From Prauserella aidingensis (lineage in GTDB: Bacteria > Actinomycetota > Actinomycetes > Mycobacteriales > Pseudonocardiaceae), in NCBI RefSeq assembly GCF_024171865.1, contig NZ_JAMTCN010000001.1:413524-477523 (forward strand): DNA of 64,000 bases, in the 5' to 3' direction. The translations under genes and the position numbers were made by a program. Below are positions 49,873 through 61,746 of this stretch, piece by piece. The notes under the pieces are model-generated. The model saw nothing but the letters and a program-made list of their open reading frames with translations, made no database searches and was not told where the DNA came from. The stretch's first letter is position 1, and each line of letters begins with the position of its first letter.

Positions 49873-50457
49873 CGCTTCCTCCACTGGTATGCGGCTTCCC
49901 GCACCCGGGCGGCGCGGGGCCGCACCGGGAGCAGACACGTCGTCGGGTCGTGCTCTGGTCAGGGAGTCGGGAACCCGCACCGGCTCACGCTGCGGTCGCA
50001 CGCTGCGGCCTCGCGCTCCGGTCTCACGCTGCGGGTCGCGCGCACCGCGGTCTCGCACGGTCGCGGTTCGCCGCGGGGGGTCGCCCGCGGCGACGTCGGG
50101 GCGTCGCCCACCACCTCACTTCCACCGTCGCCGCCGCTCGCACGGATGCCTCTCCCGCACGAGCCCACCCGTCCTCGGTACCCGGTCGGCGCGCGCGAGG
50201 GAATCGGGAACCCACCATGTGACCAATCATTCGGCGAGAGGGTGCACGTTTCGTGCCCGGTGGCCGACGTCCGTAGCCGACCGGCCGTCGAGCACCTCGC
50301 CCCTTCGGGTGACGTGGAACACGATCCAGAACCAGGGCTCCCTGATTCTATAGAATGCACGAAAACCGTGCGGGCGACGCGACGTACGGAGTGAGGCGAC
50401 CCGAGGACCGACAGCGCCGCACGGGTGGCAGACAACGGGAACAGCAAGGACGTGGGC
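49873..50457. other. 585-bp divergent region with short direct repeats
   Basis: CACGCTGCGG occurs exactly at 49986, 49999 and 50025. A 15-base element GGGA(G/A)TCGGGAACCC occurs at 49962-49976 and again at 50199-50213, flanking a Ser/Arg-codon-like repetitive stretch, which suggests a local duplication. The right part contains the ATTCTATAGAAT palindrome. No coding sequence is convincing. Confidence 0.55.
50345..50356 (+). promoter_or_regulatory. perfect palindrome ATTCTATAGAAT overlapping a -10
   Basis: The palindrome includes TAGAAT, a good -10 for the hydratase-dehydrogenase operon starting about 100 bases on. TCTAGAATCG also occurs on the minus strand just before the GntR start near 48570, so the FCD-type GntR is a candidate ligand. 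Confidence 0.5.
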
Positions 50458-51309
50458 GTGGGACTGCAGGAACACCTCGACGACTGGAACCCCGAACCGG
50501 CCCGCGACGAGGGCCTCGTCGCGGGCGAACCGGTGGCGGCACTCTCGGCGGTCCTCGACCAGCCGGTCGTCGCACGCGCCGGGGACCGGCTCCCGCCGCT
50601 CTGGCACTGGTTGCAGCTGCTCGAATGGCCCCCGAACGAGGCCCTCGGCCCGGACGGCCACCCCCGTCACGGCCCGTTCCTGCCACCCGTCCCCGACCGC
50701 AGACGCATGTTCGCCGGCGGCCGCGTCCGGTTCGACGGCGCGTTGGAGATCGGCGCGCCGGTGCACCGCACGTCCGAGGTCGCCGCGTGCACGGTCAAAG
50801 AGGGTGGCAGCGGCGAACTGGCGTTCGTCACCGTCCGCAGCACGTGGCGCCAGCACGGCCACGACCGCGTCGTGGAGGACATCGACTACGTCTACCGCTC
50901 CGGTGACGAGGGCCCCAGGACGTTCGCCGTCCCGACCGACACGCCTGGTTCGGACGGACGGCCGTGGCTGCTGACGCCGGACACGTCGCCGGTGACGCTG
51001 TTCCGGTTCAGCGCGCTGACGGCCAACACGCACCGCATCCACTACGACCTGCCCTACGCACGCGACGTGGAGGGCTACCCGGGGCTCGTGGTGCACGGGC
51101 CGCTCCTGGTGCTGCTCATGCTCGAGGCCGTGCGGCGCGGCGACCCGCGGCCGGTGGCCGAGGTGCGGTTCCGGCTGCGGCGGCCCGTGTTCAGCGGGAT
51201 GCCGGTCCTCGTCCGCGGTGGTCCGGACGACGACGGAGGCGCGGCGTTGACCGTCGCGAGCGCCGCCGACGACCGCCACGCGACGGCGGACGTGCGGTTC
51301 CACGCCTGA
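50458..51309 (+). CDS. MaoC/HotDog-type acyl-CoA hydratase (itaconyl-/mesaconyl-CoA hydratase-like)
   Basis: The 283-residue protein has a double hot-dog architecture. The N-terminal half matches the FAS1-like dehydratase domain (PPLWHWLQLLEW, then GHPRHGPFLPPVPDRRRMFA). The C-terminal half carries the hydratase stretch RFSALTANTHRIHYDLPYAR and GLVVHGPLLVLLMLEA. This arrangement is found in mesaconyl-C4-CoA and related hydratases. The GTG at 50458 lies 7 bases after AAGGA; a GTG at 50425 has no such site. It precedes an acyl-CoA dehydrogenase by 47 bases. Confidence 0.8.
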   Translation: MGLQEHLDDWNPEPARDEGLVAGEPVAALSAVLDQPVVARAGDRLPPLWHWLQLLEWPPNEALGPDGHPRHGPFLPPVPDRRRMFAGGRVRFDGALEIGAPVHRTSEVAACTVKEGGSGELAFVTVRSTWRQHGHDRVVEDIDYVYRSGDEGPRTFAVPTDTPGSDGRPWLLTPDTSPVTLFRFSALTANTHRIHYDLPYARDVEGYPGLVVHGPLLVLLMLEAVRRGDPRPVAEVRFRLRRPVFSGMPVLVRGGPDDDGGAALTVASAADDRHATADVRFHA

Positions 51310-51356
51310 CCGGCACCCCGGTGAGGCGAACGGATTCTTCGGACAGGGAGTGAATG

Positions 51357-52535
51357 ATGACGACAGAAGCAGGCCTGGACGCCGACGAACAGGCCATCGT
51401 GGACACCGTGCGCGAGTTCGTCGACAGGGACGTGCGGCCCGTGGTGCGCGACCTCGAACACGACAACGTCTACCCCGAGGCGCTCGTCGAGCAGATGAAG
51501 CAGCTCGGGATCTTCGGGTTGGCCGTGCCGGAGCCCTACGGCGAGGTGCGGGTCTCGGCACCGTGCTACGCACTCGTGACCGAGGAACTGGCCCGCGGCT
51601 GGATGAGCCTGGCCGGCGCGATGGGCGGCCACACCGTCGTCGCGAAACTGCTGTCCGACTACGGCACCGAGGCGCAGAAGCAGAAGTACCTGCCCCGCAT
51701 GGCGACCGGGGAGCTCCGCGCGACCATGGCGCTGACCGAGCCCGGCGGCGGTTCGGACCTGCAGGCTCTGCGGACCGTCGCCGCGCCTGCGAGCGGGGAC
51801 GGCGACACCTCCGGCGGGTACGTGCTCAACGGTGCGAAGACGTGGATCAGCAACGCCCGCCGCGCCGGGCTGGTCGCCGTGCTGTGCAAGACCGACCCCG
51901 ACGCCGACCCGCCGCACCGCGGCATCAGCGTGCTGCTCGTCGAGAAGGGGCCGGGCTTCACCGTCTCCCGGGACCTGCCGAAGCTGGGCTACAAGGGTGT
52001 CGAGAGCTGCGAGCTGTCGTTCGACGACTGCCACGTGCCCGCGAGCGCCCTGCTCGGCGGTGTCGAGGGCAAGGGTTTCGCGCAGATGATGCGCGGCCTC
52101 GAGATCGGCCGGATCCAGGTGGCCGCGCGGGCCACGGGCGTCGCGCGTGCGGCGTTCGACGACGCCCTGCGGTACGCCCAGGAGCGCGAGTCGTTCGGCG
52201 TCCCGATCTGGAAGCACCAGTCGGTGGGCAACCACCTCGCCGAGATGGGCACGAAACTCTCCGCCGCGCGGCAACTGCTGTTGCACGCCGCCCGCAGCTA
52301 CGACTCCGGGCGGCGCTCCGACATGGAGGCGGGCATGGCCAAGCTGTTCTGTTCCGAGACCGCGATGGAGGTTGCGCTGACCGCGGTGCGGGTGCACGGC
52401 GGGTACGGCTACTCCACCGAGTTCGACGTCGAACGTTACTTCCGTGACGCGCCGCTGATGATCGTCGGCGAGGGCACCAACGAGATCCAGCGGGACGTCG
52501 TGGCCCGCCAGCTGGTCGCCCGCGGCGGCCTCTGA
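51357..52535 (+). CDS. acyl-CoA dehydrogenase, classical catalytic glutamate
   Basis: The 392-residue FAD enzyme has MALTEPGGGSDLQAL, GYVLNGAKTWISNARRAGLV, and RESFGVPIWKHQSVGNHLAE. It keeps the late catalytic Glu (MIVGEGTNEIQRDVV), while the alternative position seen in the mce-operon enzyme is Gly here (GLEIGRIQVA). The N-terminal half has RGWMSLAGAMGGHTVVAKLL, typical of short/branched-chain enzymes. Two ATGs lie in tandem; 51357 has better spacing from GGGAG. A strong bidirectional hairpin follows. Confidence 0.92.
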   Translation: MTTEAGLDADEQAIVDTVREFVDRDVRPVVRDLEHDNVYPEALVEQMKQLGIFGLAVPEPYGEVRVSAPCYALVTEELARGWMSLAGAMGGHTVVAKLLSDYGTEAQKQKYLPRMATGELRATMALTEPGGGSDLQALRTVAAPASGDGDTSGGYVLNGAKTWISNARRAGLVAVLCKTDPDADPPHRGISVLLVEKGPGFTVSRDLPKLGYKGVESCELSFDDCHVPASALLGGVEGKGFAQMMRGLEIGRIQVAARATGVARAAFDDALRYAQERESFGVPIWKHQSVGNHLAEMGTKLSAARQLLLHAARSYDSGRRSDMEAGMAKLFCSETAMEVALTAVRVHGGYGYSTEFDVERYFRDAPLMIVGEGTNEIQRDVVARQLVARGGL

Positions 52536-52593
52536 GCACCCGGCCTCCGGCCGCCGTCGGGACCCCGCGGCGCACCTGCCCCGACCGCGGACA

Positions 52594-52640
52594 GCCGGGT
52601 GGGCCCGGTGCGGCCTCTCGCCGCACCGGGCCCACCCGGC
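52594..52640. terminator. 21-bp-stem bidirectional terminator
   Basis: Perfect 21-base arms (beginning GCCGGGTGGGCCCGGTGCGG) with a CTCTC loop lie between the convergent acyl-CoA dehydrogenase and SDR genes. Confidence 0.88.
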
Positions 52641-52646
52641 GGGTCG

Positions 52647-53408
52647 TCAGCGCGGGGCCATGCGGATCGCGCCGTCGAGTCGGATCGTCTCGCCGTTGAG
52701 CATCGGGTTCTCCACGATGTGCCGTGCCAGCGAGCCGTACTCGACCGGGTCGCCCAACCGCGACGGGTGCGGCACCTGCTCGCCGAGAGACGCGACGGCG
52801 TCCTCGGGCAGGCCCGCGAACAGTGGGGTCTGGAACAGGCCCGGCGCGATCGTGACGACGCGGATCTTCAGGCTCGCCAGGTCGCGGGCGATCGGCAGCG
52901 TCATGCCGACGATGCCGCCCTTCGAGGCCGAGTAGGCCGCCTGCCCGATCTGGCCGTCGTAGGCGGCCACCGACGCGGTGTTGACGATGACGCCGCGCTC
53001 CTCGCCGACCTCCTCGGTCTGCGACATCCGCTCGGCGGCGAGCCGGATCACGTTGAACGTGCCGATGAGGTTGATGCTGACGACCTTGGTGAAGTCGGCG
53101 AGCGGGAACGCGCCCTTCTTCGACACGGTCTTGACCGCGTTGCCGATCCCCGCGCAGTTGACCGTGATGCGCAGCGGGCCGAGCTTCGCCGCGGCGTCCA
53201 CGGCGGCTGCGACGTCGTCCTCGCTGGTCACGTCCCCGGCGACGAACACGGCGCGCTCGCCCAGTTGCTGGGCGACCGCCTCGCCGTCGGACGACGGCAG
53301 GTCGAGGATCACGATCGTCGCGCCCTGCCCGTGCAGCTCCCGCACCGTGGCGACTCCGAGCCCCGACGCTCCCCCGGTCACCAGCGCGACCGACCCTGCG
53401 ATGTCCAT
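52647..53408 (-). CDS. 3-hydroxyacyl-CoA dehydrogenase type II (HSD10-like SDR)
   Basis: The 253-residue SDR has [25 protein letters not shown], the catalytic serine in [14 protein letters not shown] and Y-x-x-x-K in AAYSASKGG. The [21 protein letters not shown] ending ([20 protein letters not shown]) and the [11 protein letters not shown] loop are typical of 3-hydroxy-2-methylbutyryl-CoA dehydrogenase/HSD17B10. It oxidises 3-hydroxyacyl-CoA with NAD and is the expected third step after dehydrogenation and hydration by the enzymes encoded just upstream. Confidence 0.88.
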   Translation of the reverse strand: MDIAGSVALVTGGASGLGVATVRELHGQGATIVILDLPSSDGEAVAQQLGERAVFVAGDVTSEDDVAAAVDAAAKLGPLRITVNCAGIGNAVKTVSKKGAFPLADFTKVVSINLIGTFNVIRLAAERMSQTEEVGEERGVIVNTASVAAYDGQIGQAAYSASKGGIVGMTLPIARDLASLKIRVVTIAPGLFQTPLFAGLPEDAVASLGEQVPHPSRLGDPVEYGSLARHIVENPMLNGETIRLDGAIRMAPR

Positions 53409-53472
53409 ATGTTCTCCTCGGATGTACGGCGGTGTACAGGAATGGCGGTGTACCGGACTGTCCCGGGCCGCG

Positions 53473-54585
<1,113 letters not shown>

Positions 54586-54798
54586 CTACGTCTCCCCCGG
54601 CCGCCTCGGCGCGTACGGAAAGCTGGTCCGTGCCCTGTCCGGCTACCGTGACGGGGCCGGGTCCCGAGCAGGGGCGCGGGCCGGCCGTGACCCCGGCCGG
54701 ATCCCTTGCACCCGCCTGCCGTCCGGCCCTTCCCGGCTCCCCGCGACCCCGATTCCGATCCACGACCACGAGTCCCGAGCAACGAGGTGAACGACAAC

Positions 54799-55893
54799 GT
54801 GCCTGGCCCTCTCAGCGGTCTGAAAGTCGTCGAACTGCCCGCCATCGGCCCGGTGCCGCACGCCGGCATGATCCTGGCCGACCTCGGCGCCGACGTCGTC
54901 CGGGTGGAACGGCCGTCCGGTGCGCTGGACATCCACGGCGGCAAGTCCGACCACCTGATGCGCGGGAAGCGCTCCGTGACCGCCGACCTGAAGTCCGCCG
55001 ACGGCACCCGGTTCGTGCTCGACCTGGCCGGCAAGGCCGACGTGCTGCTCGAAGGGTTCCGGCCGGGCGTGGCCGAGCGGCTCGGCGTCGGGCCCGACGA
55101 GTGCCACGACGTCAACCCGCGGCTCGTGTACGGCCGCATGACCGGCTGGGGCCAGGACGGGCCGATGGCCACGCAGGCGGGGCACGACATCAACTACATC
55201 AGCCTGACCGGGTCGCTCCATGCGATCGGCCGGGCCGAGGAGCCGCCCGCGCCGCCGCTCAACCTGGTCGGAGACTACGGCGGCGGGTCGATGTTCCTCC
55301 TCGCGGGCGTGCTGTCGGCGCTGTGGGAGCGGGAGCGTTCCGGCAGTGGCCAGGTCGTGGACGCGGCGATGGTCGACGGTGCGAGCGTGCTCGCCCAGAT
55401 GCTCTGGTCCCTGCGCGGCGTCGGGGCGTGGTCCTCGGAGCGGGCGGGCAACCTGCTCGACTCGGGCGCGCCGTTCTACGACACCTACGTCTGCTCGGAC
55501 GGCCGGTACGTCGCGGTGGGCGCGCTCGAGGGGCAGTTCTACGCGCGGCTGATCGAGGGTCTCGGTCTGGCCGACGAGGAGCTGCCCGACCAGCACGACC
55601 GGTCGGGCTGGCCCGCGTTGCGGGCACGGTTCACGCAGGTCTTCGCGGGCCGCACCCGGGACGAGTGGGCGGCCGTGTTCGACGGCACCGACGCGTGCGT
55701 CACGCCGGTGCTGACGTGGGACGAGGTCGCCGACCATCCCCACGTCGCGGCGCGGGGCACGTTCGTCGAGATCGACGGCGTCGTCCAGCCCGCGCCCGCG
55801 CCGCGGTTCTCGCGCACCGAACCGGCGGTGCCCGAGCCGCCGCACGCACGGGGGTCCGACAACGACGCCGTGGCGGCCGACTGGGGGCTGTGA
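54799..55893 (+). CDS. mcr: alpha-methylacyl-CoA racemase (CoA-transferase family III)
   Basis: The 364-residue family III CoA-transferase has the AMACR pattern: [11 protein letters not shown] then [12 protein letters not shown] with H129, and [13 protein letters not shown] with D159, the catalytic acid/base pair corresponding to H126/D156 of the M. tuberculosis enzyme. It inverts the methyl branch at C2 of branched acyl-CoAs, as required for beta-oxidation of sterol side chains. The GTG at 54799 lies 8 bases after CGAGGTGA; the GTG at 54787 is less well placed. Confidence 0.9.
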   Translation: MPGPLSGLKVVELPAIGPVPHAGMILADLGADVVRVERPSGALDIHGGKSDHLMRGKRSVTADLKSADGTRFVLDLAGKADVLLEGFRPGVAERLGVGPDECHDVNPRLVYGRMTGWGQDGPMATQAGHDINYISLTGSLHAIGRAEEPPAPPLNLVGDYGGGSMFLLAGVLSALWERERSGSGQVVDAAMVDGASVLAQMLWSLRGVGAWSSERAGNLLDSGAPFYDTYVCSDGRYVAVGALEGQFYARLIEGLGLADEELPDQHDRSGWPALRARFTQVFAGRTRDEWAAVFDGTDACVTPVLTWDEVADHPHVAARGTFVEIDGVVQPAPAPRFSRTEPAVPEPPHARGSDNDAVAADWGL

Positions 55894-55974
55894 TCGCCTC
55901 GCAGGCGCGTGCCCACGGCCGAAGGGGTGGACCGGCGCCTGCCCGGCCCGGCGCGTCTTGACAGGATGGCCCAC

Positions 55975-56178
55975 ATGGCCGAAATCGAGATCCCGCGCCG
56001 CGTCGTCCACGGCATGATCGCGCTGTCCGTGCTGGCCGTGGCGGCGGTCGCGTTGATGCTGACCGAGGCCGAGTCGAATCTCGGCATGTGGGTGTTCGCC
56101 GTCGTGATGGTGCTGGCGGCCGTCGGCTTCTGGGCCGCGTACTTCTACCAGCGCGCGAAGAACCGCCGGGGCGAGTGA
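55975..56178 (+). CDS. small two-helix membrane protein
   Basis: The 67-residue protein has two hydrophobic helices, HGMIALSVLAVAAVALMLTE and MWVFAVVMVLAAVGFWAAYF, separated by a short acidic turn, and ends QRAKNRRGE. It resembles no named family that I can recognise. Start could be ATG 55966 or 55975; the latter is better spaced from CAGGA. It sits 80 bases after the racemase gene and is convergent with the acyltransferase. Confidence 0.7.
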   Translation: MAEIEIPRRVVHGMIALSVLAVAAVALMLTEAESNLGMWVFAVVMVLAAVGFWAAYFYQRAKNRRGE

Positions 56179-56185
56179 CCCGCTT

Positions 56186-56219
56186 CGGCCGGGGCGCGGA
56201 CGTCCCGTCGCCCCGGCCG
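56186..56219. terminator. hairpin terminator between convergent genes
   Basis: CGGCCGGGGCG and its exact complement form an 11-bp stem with a 12-base loop in the 55-bp gap between the small membrane protein and acyltransferase genes. Confidence 0.65.
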
Positions 56220-56233
56220 GGCCGCTGCGCATG

Positions 56234-58273
56234 TCAGCCGACGCGGTCGAGGATCCCGCTCACCCGTTCCCGCACCATCGGCGCCAACGTCTTCATGTAC
56301 GCCTTCGTGATGTGGTTGTTGTCCAGGTAGACCAGGACGTTCCCGATCATCGGCGGGCATTCGGTCGGGGTGCAGAAGTAGTCGCTGAAGTCGACGAACT
56401 GCACGTTCCGCGGCAGGTTCTCGACGGCGGTCCAGGACGGCTGCGGGTCGTAGACCTTGTCGCGCGCGACCGAACACGACGGGTGGTCCACGCCGCGCTT
56501 CTCCGCACAGTCGGCGAGGGATCGGTTGAACCGCGGGTTGTCACGGGCGGCGATCACCGGGATGCCCGCCTCCTCGAGCGTCCGCCACTGTTCGACGTAG
56601 CCGGCCGGGGTGATCTCGTCCCGCAGCGGGTGGGCGTCGCGGCTGGCCATGGTGAACACGGCATCCGGCTTGATCTCGAGGATCTCCTGCATGACCGTCT
56701 CGTTCCAGGCGGCGCACTCGGGGTTGTTGGGCGCCTCCGTGGTGAGCGGGCACCCGCCGCGGCCCATGGAGATGATTTCCCACCCGGCCTTCTCGGCCGC
56801 GGGTCGCAGCGCGGCGTTGAACTGCTGCGAATGCGAGTCGCCGGCGACGACGATGCGCCGCGTCGGATTCGGGTTGAGGCTCTCGTTGCAGATGACGACG
56901 ATCTCGTTCTTGTCGGAGTGGCGACACTGCTCCGCGGTGAAGTTGTCGTACTGCTTGGGCAACGCGGCGAACGGCGGGATCGGTTCGGCGTCGCCGTCCG
57001 CGTGCGGACCGCCGGGCGAGAGGACCTCCGCACCGGGGTGGGCCGGGTCGTCCTCCTTCTGCACGAAGGTGGCCCGCTCGACCGCCGCCAGCTGCCACGC
57101 GCCCGCCACGGCGAGCACGACAGCGAGCATCGACGCACCGATCCGGTAGGACCCCCACACGGTCCGCGTGTCCGCCTTGGCCCGCAGGACGGGCTGTTCG
57201 ACCAGGTGGTAGGTCAGCATCGCCAGTGCCAGCGACACGGCGATGACGACGGCACCGCCGCGCAGGCCGACCTCCGGCCGGTCCCGCAGCAACACGTAGA
57301 ACAGCAGCACCGGCCAGTGCCACAGGTACAGCGAGAAGCTGACGTTGCCCAGGTAGTTCAGCGGGCGTGACGACAGCATGCGATCGGCGCCGAACACCGT
57401 GCCCGTCTGACCGGCCACGAGTACCAGCGCGGCCGCCACGACCGGCCACAGCGCGACGTAGCCGGGGAACATGGTGCCGACCTGCAGCACCAGGCCGCAC
57501 AGCACGAGGCCGGCGACACCGACCCAGCCGAGCAGGATCCGGATCGCGCGCGGCAGGGCGAGCCGGTCGATCGCCAGCGCGACCAGCCCGCCCAGTGCGA
57601 ACTCCCAGACCCGCGTCGCCGACATGAAGTAGGCGAACTGCTGGTCGGCGGCCGTCAGGTACACCGAGTAGGCCAACGACCCGGCCGTCAGCACGGTCAG
57701 CAGGCCGAACAGCCACCGGTGCAGGTTCCCGCCGAACCGCTTCACGACGAACGCGAACGCGGCGATCAGCAGCGGCCACACGAGGTAAAACTGCCCCTGG
57801 ATGGACAGCGACCAGAAGTGCTGCACGACGCTGGCCTGGTCGTGCTGGGCGAAGTAGTCGGCGGACTGGGCCGCCAGTTGCCAGTTCTCGAAGAACAGCG
57901 CCGAGGCCACGATCTCGCCCGCGGTCTGCTGCCACCGCGTCTCCGGCAGCAGGAAGTAGGCCGCGATCACCACGCCGACGAGCACGGTCGCCATCGAGGG
58001 CACGAGCCGCTTGACGAACCGTCCCCAGGTGGCGCGGAACCGGACCCGGTCCCGCAGGCTCGCCCGGAAGAGCTGCCCCGTGATCAGGAAGCCGGTGATG
58101 AAGAAGAACACGTCCACGCCGCCGGACACGCGGTCCAGCCACACGTGGTAGATGACCACCAGCGCACACGCGAGCGCGCGAAGGCCTTGCAGCTCGGGCC
58201 GGTACCGGGTCTTGCCCGGCGCCGGGGCGGCCGGTGCCGACACCTCCGGCGGCGCTGGCGGCGACTGCGTCAC
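56234..58273 (-). CDS. OafA/YrhL-type acyltransferase 3 with C-terminal SGNH domain
   Basis: The 679-residue membrane enzyme has about ten transmembrane helices in its first 390 residues, beginning YRPELQGLRALACALVVIYH, with GVDVFFFITGFLITGQLF and QHFWSLSIQGQFYLVWPLL, the acyltransferase 3 signatures. An extracytoplasmic SGNH domain follows (RIVVAGDSHSQQFNAAL, and the late DNNHITKAYM supplying the Asp/His). It would O-acylate a cell-wall polymer or exported glycolipid. The GTG at 58273 follows GTGAGGT. The gene stands alone. Confidence 0.92.
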   Translation of the reverse strand: MTQSPPAPPEVSAPAAPAPGKTRYRPELQGLRALACALVVIYHVWLDRVSGGVDVFFFITGFLITGQLFRASLRDRVRFRATWGRFVKRLVPSMATVLVGVVIAAYFLLPETRWQQTAGEIVASALFFENWQLAAQSADYFAQHDQASVVQHFWSLSIQGQFYLVWPLLIAAFAFVVKRFGGNLHRWLFGLLTVLTAGSLAYSVYLTAADQQFAYFMSATRVWEFALGGLVALAIDRLALPRAIRILLGWVGVAGLVLCGLVLQVGTMFPGYVALWPVVAAALVLVAGQTGTVFGADRMLSSRPLNYLGNVSFSLYLWHWPVLLFYVLLRDRPEVGLRGGAVVIAVSLALAMLTYHLVEQPVLRAKADTRTVWGSYRIGASMLAVVLAVAGAWQLAAVERATFVQKEDDPAHPGAEVLSPGGPHADGDAEPIPPFAALPKQYDNFTAEQCRHSDKNEIVVICNESLNPNPTRRIVVAGDSHSQQFNAALRPAAEKAGWEIISMGRGGCPLTTEAPNNPECAAWNETVMQEILEIKPDAVFTMASRDAHPLRDEITPAGYVEQWRTLEEAGIPVIAARDNPRFNRSLADCAEKRGVDHPSCSVARDKVYDPQPSWTAVENLPRNVQFVDFSDYFCTPTECPPMIGNVLVYLDNNHITKAYMKTLAPMVRERVSGILDRVG

Positions 58274-58530
58274 GGCATACCTCACTCTCGTCTGTACCGG
58301 CGCTCCATGATGCCAACCACCGTTCGGGTGGTTTCCACCACTTCCGTGCACTGTGACGCAAACGGCGCCGAAAAGGTTGGCCCTGCCCGGCGATCGATCG
58401 CCCGCGGTGACCGTTCTTCCTGGTCAGAGCAGGACGGGCGGCAGCACGAGGAGGTGAAGGGCGCAGAGCGTTGCACGGCGCCGTGACCGGGTCCCGTCGT
58501 CGGGCCGCGGCCACGGAGCGGAGTCACCGT

Positions 58531-59709
<1,179 letters not shown>

Positions 59710-59769
59710 GGGGTCACTCCGGGATGTCCGGCGGCATGGTCTTCGGCAGCGGGGTCTCCGGCGGCGTGG

Positions 59770-60969
59770 TCACTGTGCGGGGCCGCGCCCGGACCAGGTC
59801 CAGGCGTAGTTCGGGTCCTCGCAGGCGAGGCCGCCCTCGCCGAGTTCGAGCGGGCGGAACGTGTCGACCATGACGGCCAGCTCGTCGAAGAACTCGGCGC
59901 CGAGGCTCTTCTCCACCGCGCCGGGCTGCGGGCCGTGCGAGTGGCCGCCGGGGTGCCAGGAGATCGAGCCCTGCCCGATGCCCGAGCCTTTCCGCGCCTC
60001 GTAGTCGCCGCCGCAGTAGAACATGATCTCGTCGGAGTCCACATTGGAGTGGTAGTACGGCACGGGCACCGACAGCGGGTGGTAGTCCACCTTGCGCGGG
60101 ACGAAGTTGCAGATGACGAAGTTGGTGCCCTCGAAGGCCTGGTGCACGGGCGGCGGCTGGTGCACCCGGCCCGTGATGGGTTCGAAGTCGTGCACGCTGA
60201 ACGTGAACGGGTACAGGCAGCCGTCCCAGCCGACGACGTCGAACGGGTGCTCCGGGTAGACGAGGACGCTGCCGCCGATGCCACCGCCGACGCGGTGTTT
60301 GACGTACACCTCCACGTCGGTGCCCTCCCGCAGCAGCGGTTCGGCAGGCCCGTGCAGGTCGCGTTCGCAGTAGGGTGCGTGCTCCAGGAACTGGCCGTGG
60401 CGCGACAGGTACCGCGTCGGCGGCGCGATGTGACTGCCGGCCTCGATCGCGTACGCGCGCAGCGGCCCGTCGCCGTGGGGCAGCCACCGGTGGGTGGTGG
60501 ACATCGGCAGGAACACGTAGTCGCCGGACGTGGCTTCGAGGCTGCCGAACACCGTTTCCACGGTCGCCTGGCCGGATTCGACGTAGACGATCTCGTCGCC
60601 GCTCGCGTTGCGGTACAGCGGTGAGTCCTTCGTGGACACGACGTAGGAGAGGCGGACGTCGGCGTTGCCGAGCACGAGCCTGCGCCCGGTGACCACGTCG
60701 GTCTCGGCCCAGGTCTCCTTCGGGAACAGGTCGTGGAGTTTCAGGTGCCGCGGCTTGAGCGGGTGGTTCGGTGTGGTGGACGTCTCCGGCAGTTCCCAGA
60801 CGCGCGAGTCGACGATCGCCGACGGAATGCCGCGGTGGTAGAGCAGCGACGAGTCGGAGGAGAATCCCTCCTCCCCCATGAGCTCCTCGTAGTACAGCCC
60901 GCCGTCCGGGGTGCGGTGCTGCGTGTGGCGTTTCGGTGGCACGCTGCCGACTCGGCGGTAGTACGCCAT
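59770..60969 (-). CDS. hmgA: homogentisate 1,2-dioxygenase
   Basis: The 399-residue non-heme iron enzyme opens the ring of homogentisate. PFTFSVHDFEPITGRVHQPP, PVPYYHSNVDSDEIMFYCGG and ISWHPGGHSHGPQPGA supply the iron ligands. The ATG at 60969 follows GGAGG; the longer frame upstream runs through the operator and is rejected. The operator box at 61025-61042 lies 56-73 bases upstream, implying MarR control together with fahA. Confidence 0.95.
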   Translation of the reverse strand: MAYYRRVGSVPPKRHTQHRTPDGGLYYEELMGEEGFSSDSSLLYHRGIPSAIVDSRVWELPETSTTPNHPLKPRHLKLHDLFPKETWAETDVVTGRRLVLGNADVRLSYVVSTKDSPLYRNASGDEIVYVESGQATVETVFGSLEATSGDYVFLPMSTTHRWLPHGDGPLRAYAIEAGSHIAPPTRYLSRHGQFLEHAPYCERDLHGPAEPLLREGTDVEVYVKHRVGGGIGGSVLVYPEHPFDVVGWDGCLYPFTFSVHDFEPITGRVHQPPPVHQAFEGTNFVICNFVPRKVDYHPLSVPVPYYHSNVDSDEIMFYCGGDYEARKGSGIGQGSISWHPGGHSHGPQPGAVEKSLGAEFFDELAVMVDTFRPLELGEGGLACEDPNYAWTWSGRGPAQ

Positions 60970-61024
60970 GACTGCCTCCTTGCTGTCACCGGCCGCGCAC
61001 CGCGAGGGCGCGCACACCCCACGG

Positions 61025-61042
61025 TAGTTAACGCCTGTACTA
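61025..61042. promoter_or_regulatory. MarR box upstream of hmgA
   Basis: TAGTTAACGCCTGTACTA has TAGT/ACTA ends in inverted orientation and is nearly identical to the box before the MarR gene (15 of 18 positions). Confidence 0.65.
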
Positions 61043-61130
61043 GTTTCAACACGTGCGCGGGCGCGGAGCCGGCCGAACCGGCGTTCGGGGCCGCCACGCC
61101 GCCGGTGTGAGGGCCGGATGGGTGTGCGGC

Positions 61131-61664
61131 TCAGTTGCGCCCGCGGACGTCGAATTGGTCGCGGTGGGTGACGAGCTTGTCGAGCAGCATGATCAGGATG
61201 CGCTGTTCCTCGGGCGTGAGCGCGCCGGCCCATTCGTGTTCGCGTTCGTTGTGCGCGCGGAACACGTCGACCATCTCCTGGTGCCCGGTGTCGGTGAGCG
61301 ACAGCAGGACCGACCGGCCGTCGCCTGCCGCGGGGTCTCTGCTGAGCAACCCGCCGGACACGAGCGTCTTGGCCAGGTTGGACACCGCGGCGCGGCTCAT
61401 TCCGGTCAGTTCGGCCGCCTTCTTCGCTTCGAGTGGCCCGGCCAGCCATGTCACGAACAGCAGCCGGAACCCGGACCACGACAGTCCGCGTGGCCGGTGC
61501 ACGGATGCCTCGAGGTCGTAGGTGACGATGGTGGAGGCGCGGTTGAGGGTGAGCAGCAGTTCGGTGGCGAGCTGGTGCCGGAAGCCGTACTCGCGGGCGA
61601 GCCTGCGGTTGGCGAGTTCGACGAACGACCAGAAGTCCAGCTCGCCGGAGTCACTCGCCGTCAT
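61131..61664 (-). CDS. MarR-family regulator of the homogentisate operon
   Basis: The 177-residue protein has the MarR winged helix (KKAAELTGMSRAAVSNLAKT then LVSGGLLSRDPAAGDGRSVL) flanked by dimerisation helices. It is encoded directly upstream of hmgA-fahA on the same strand, and matching 18-bp boxes precede both its own start and hmgA, so it probably represses itself and the pathway, with homogentisate or a similar acid as inducer. Confidence 0.9.
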   Translation of the reverse strand: MTASDSGELDFWSFVELANRRLAREYGFRHQLATELLLTLNRASTIVTYDLEASVHRPRGLSWSGFRLLFVTWLAGPLEAKKAAELTGMSRAAVSNLAKTLVSGGLLSRDPAAGDGRSVLLSLTDTGHQEMVDVFRAHNEREHEWAGALTPEEQRILIMLLDKLVTHRDQFDVRGRN

Positions 61665-61694
61665 GCCACCACTCTAACCGCCACCCGCCGCGGA

Positions 61695-61712
61695 TAGTAA
61701 ACACCTGAACTA
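61695..61712. promoter_or_regulatory. MarR box upstream of the marR-type gene
   Basis: TAGTAAACACCTGAACTA lies 31-48 bases upstream of the regulator start and shares the pattern TAGT(T/A)AAC(G/A)CCTG(T/A)ACTA with the hmgA box. Confidence 0.65.
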
Positions 61713-61746
61713 CCCGGGTGGGGTCGCTCCCTCGCGTGCCGTGCGG

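Noticed and set aside
56541..58514. 657-codon minus-strand frame overlapping the acyltransferase
   Set aside because: Arg/Ala-rich shadow frame of the acyltransferase gene without membrane helices or motifs.
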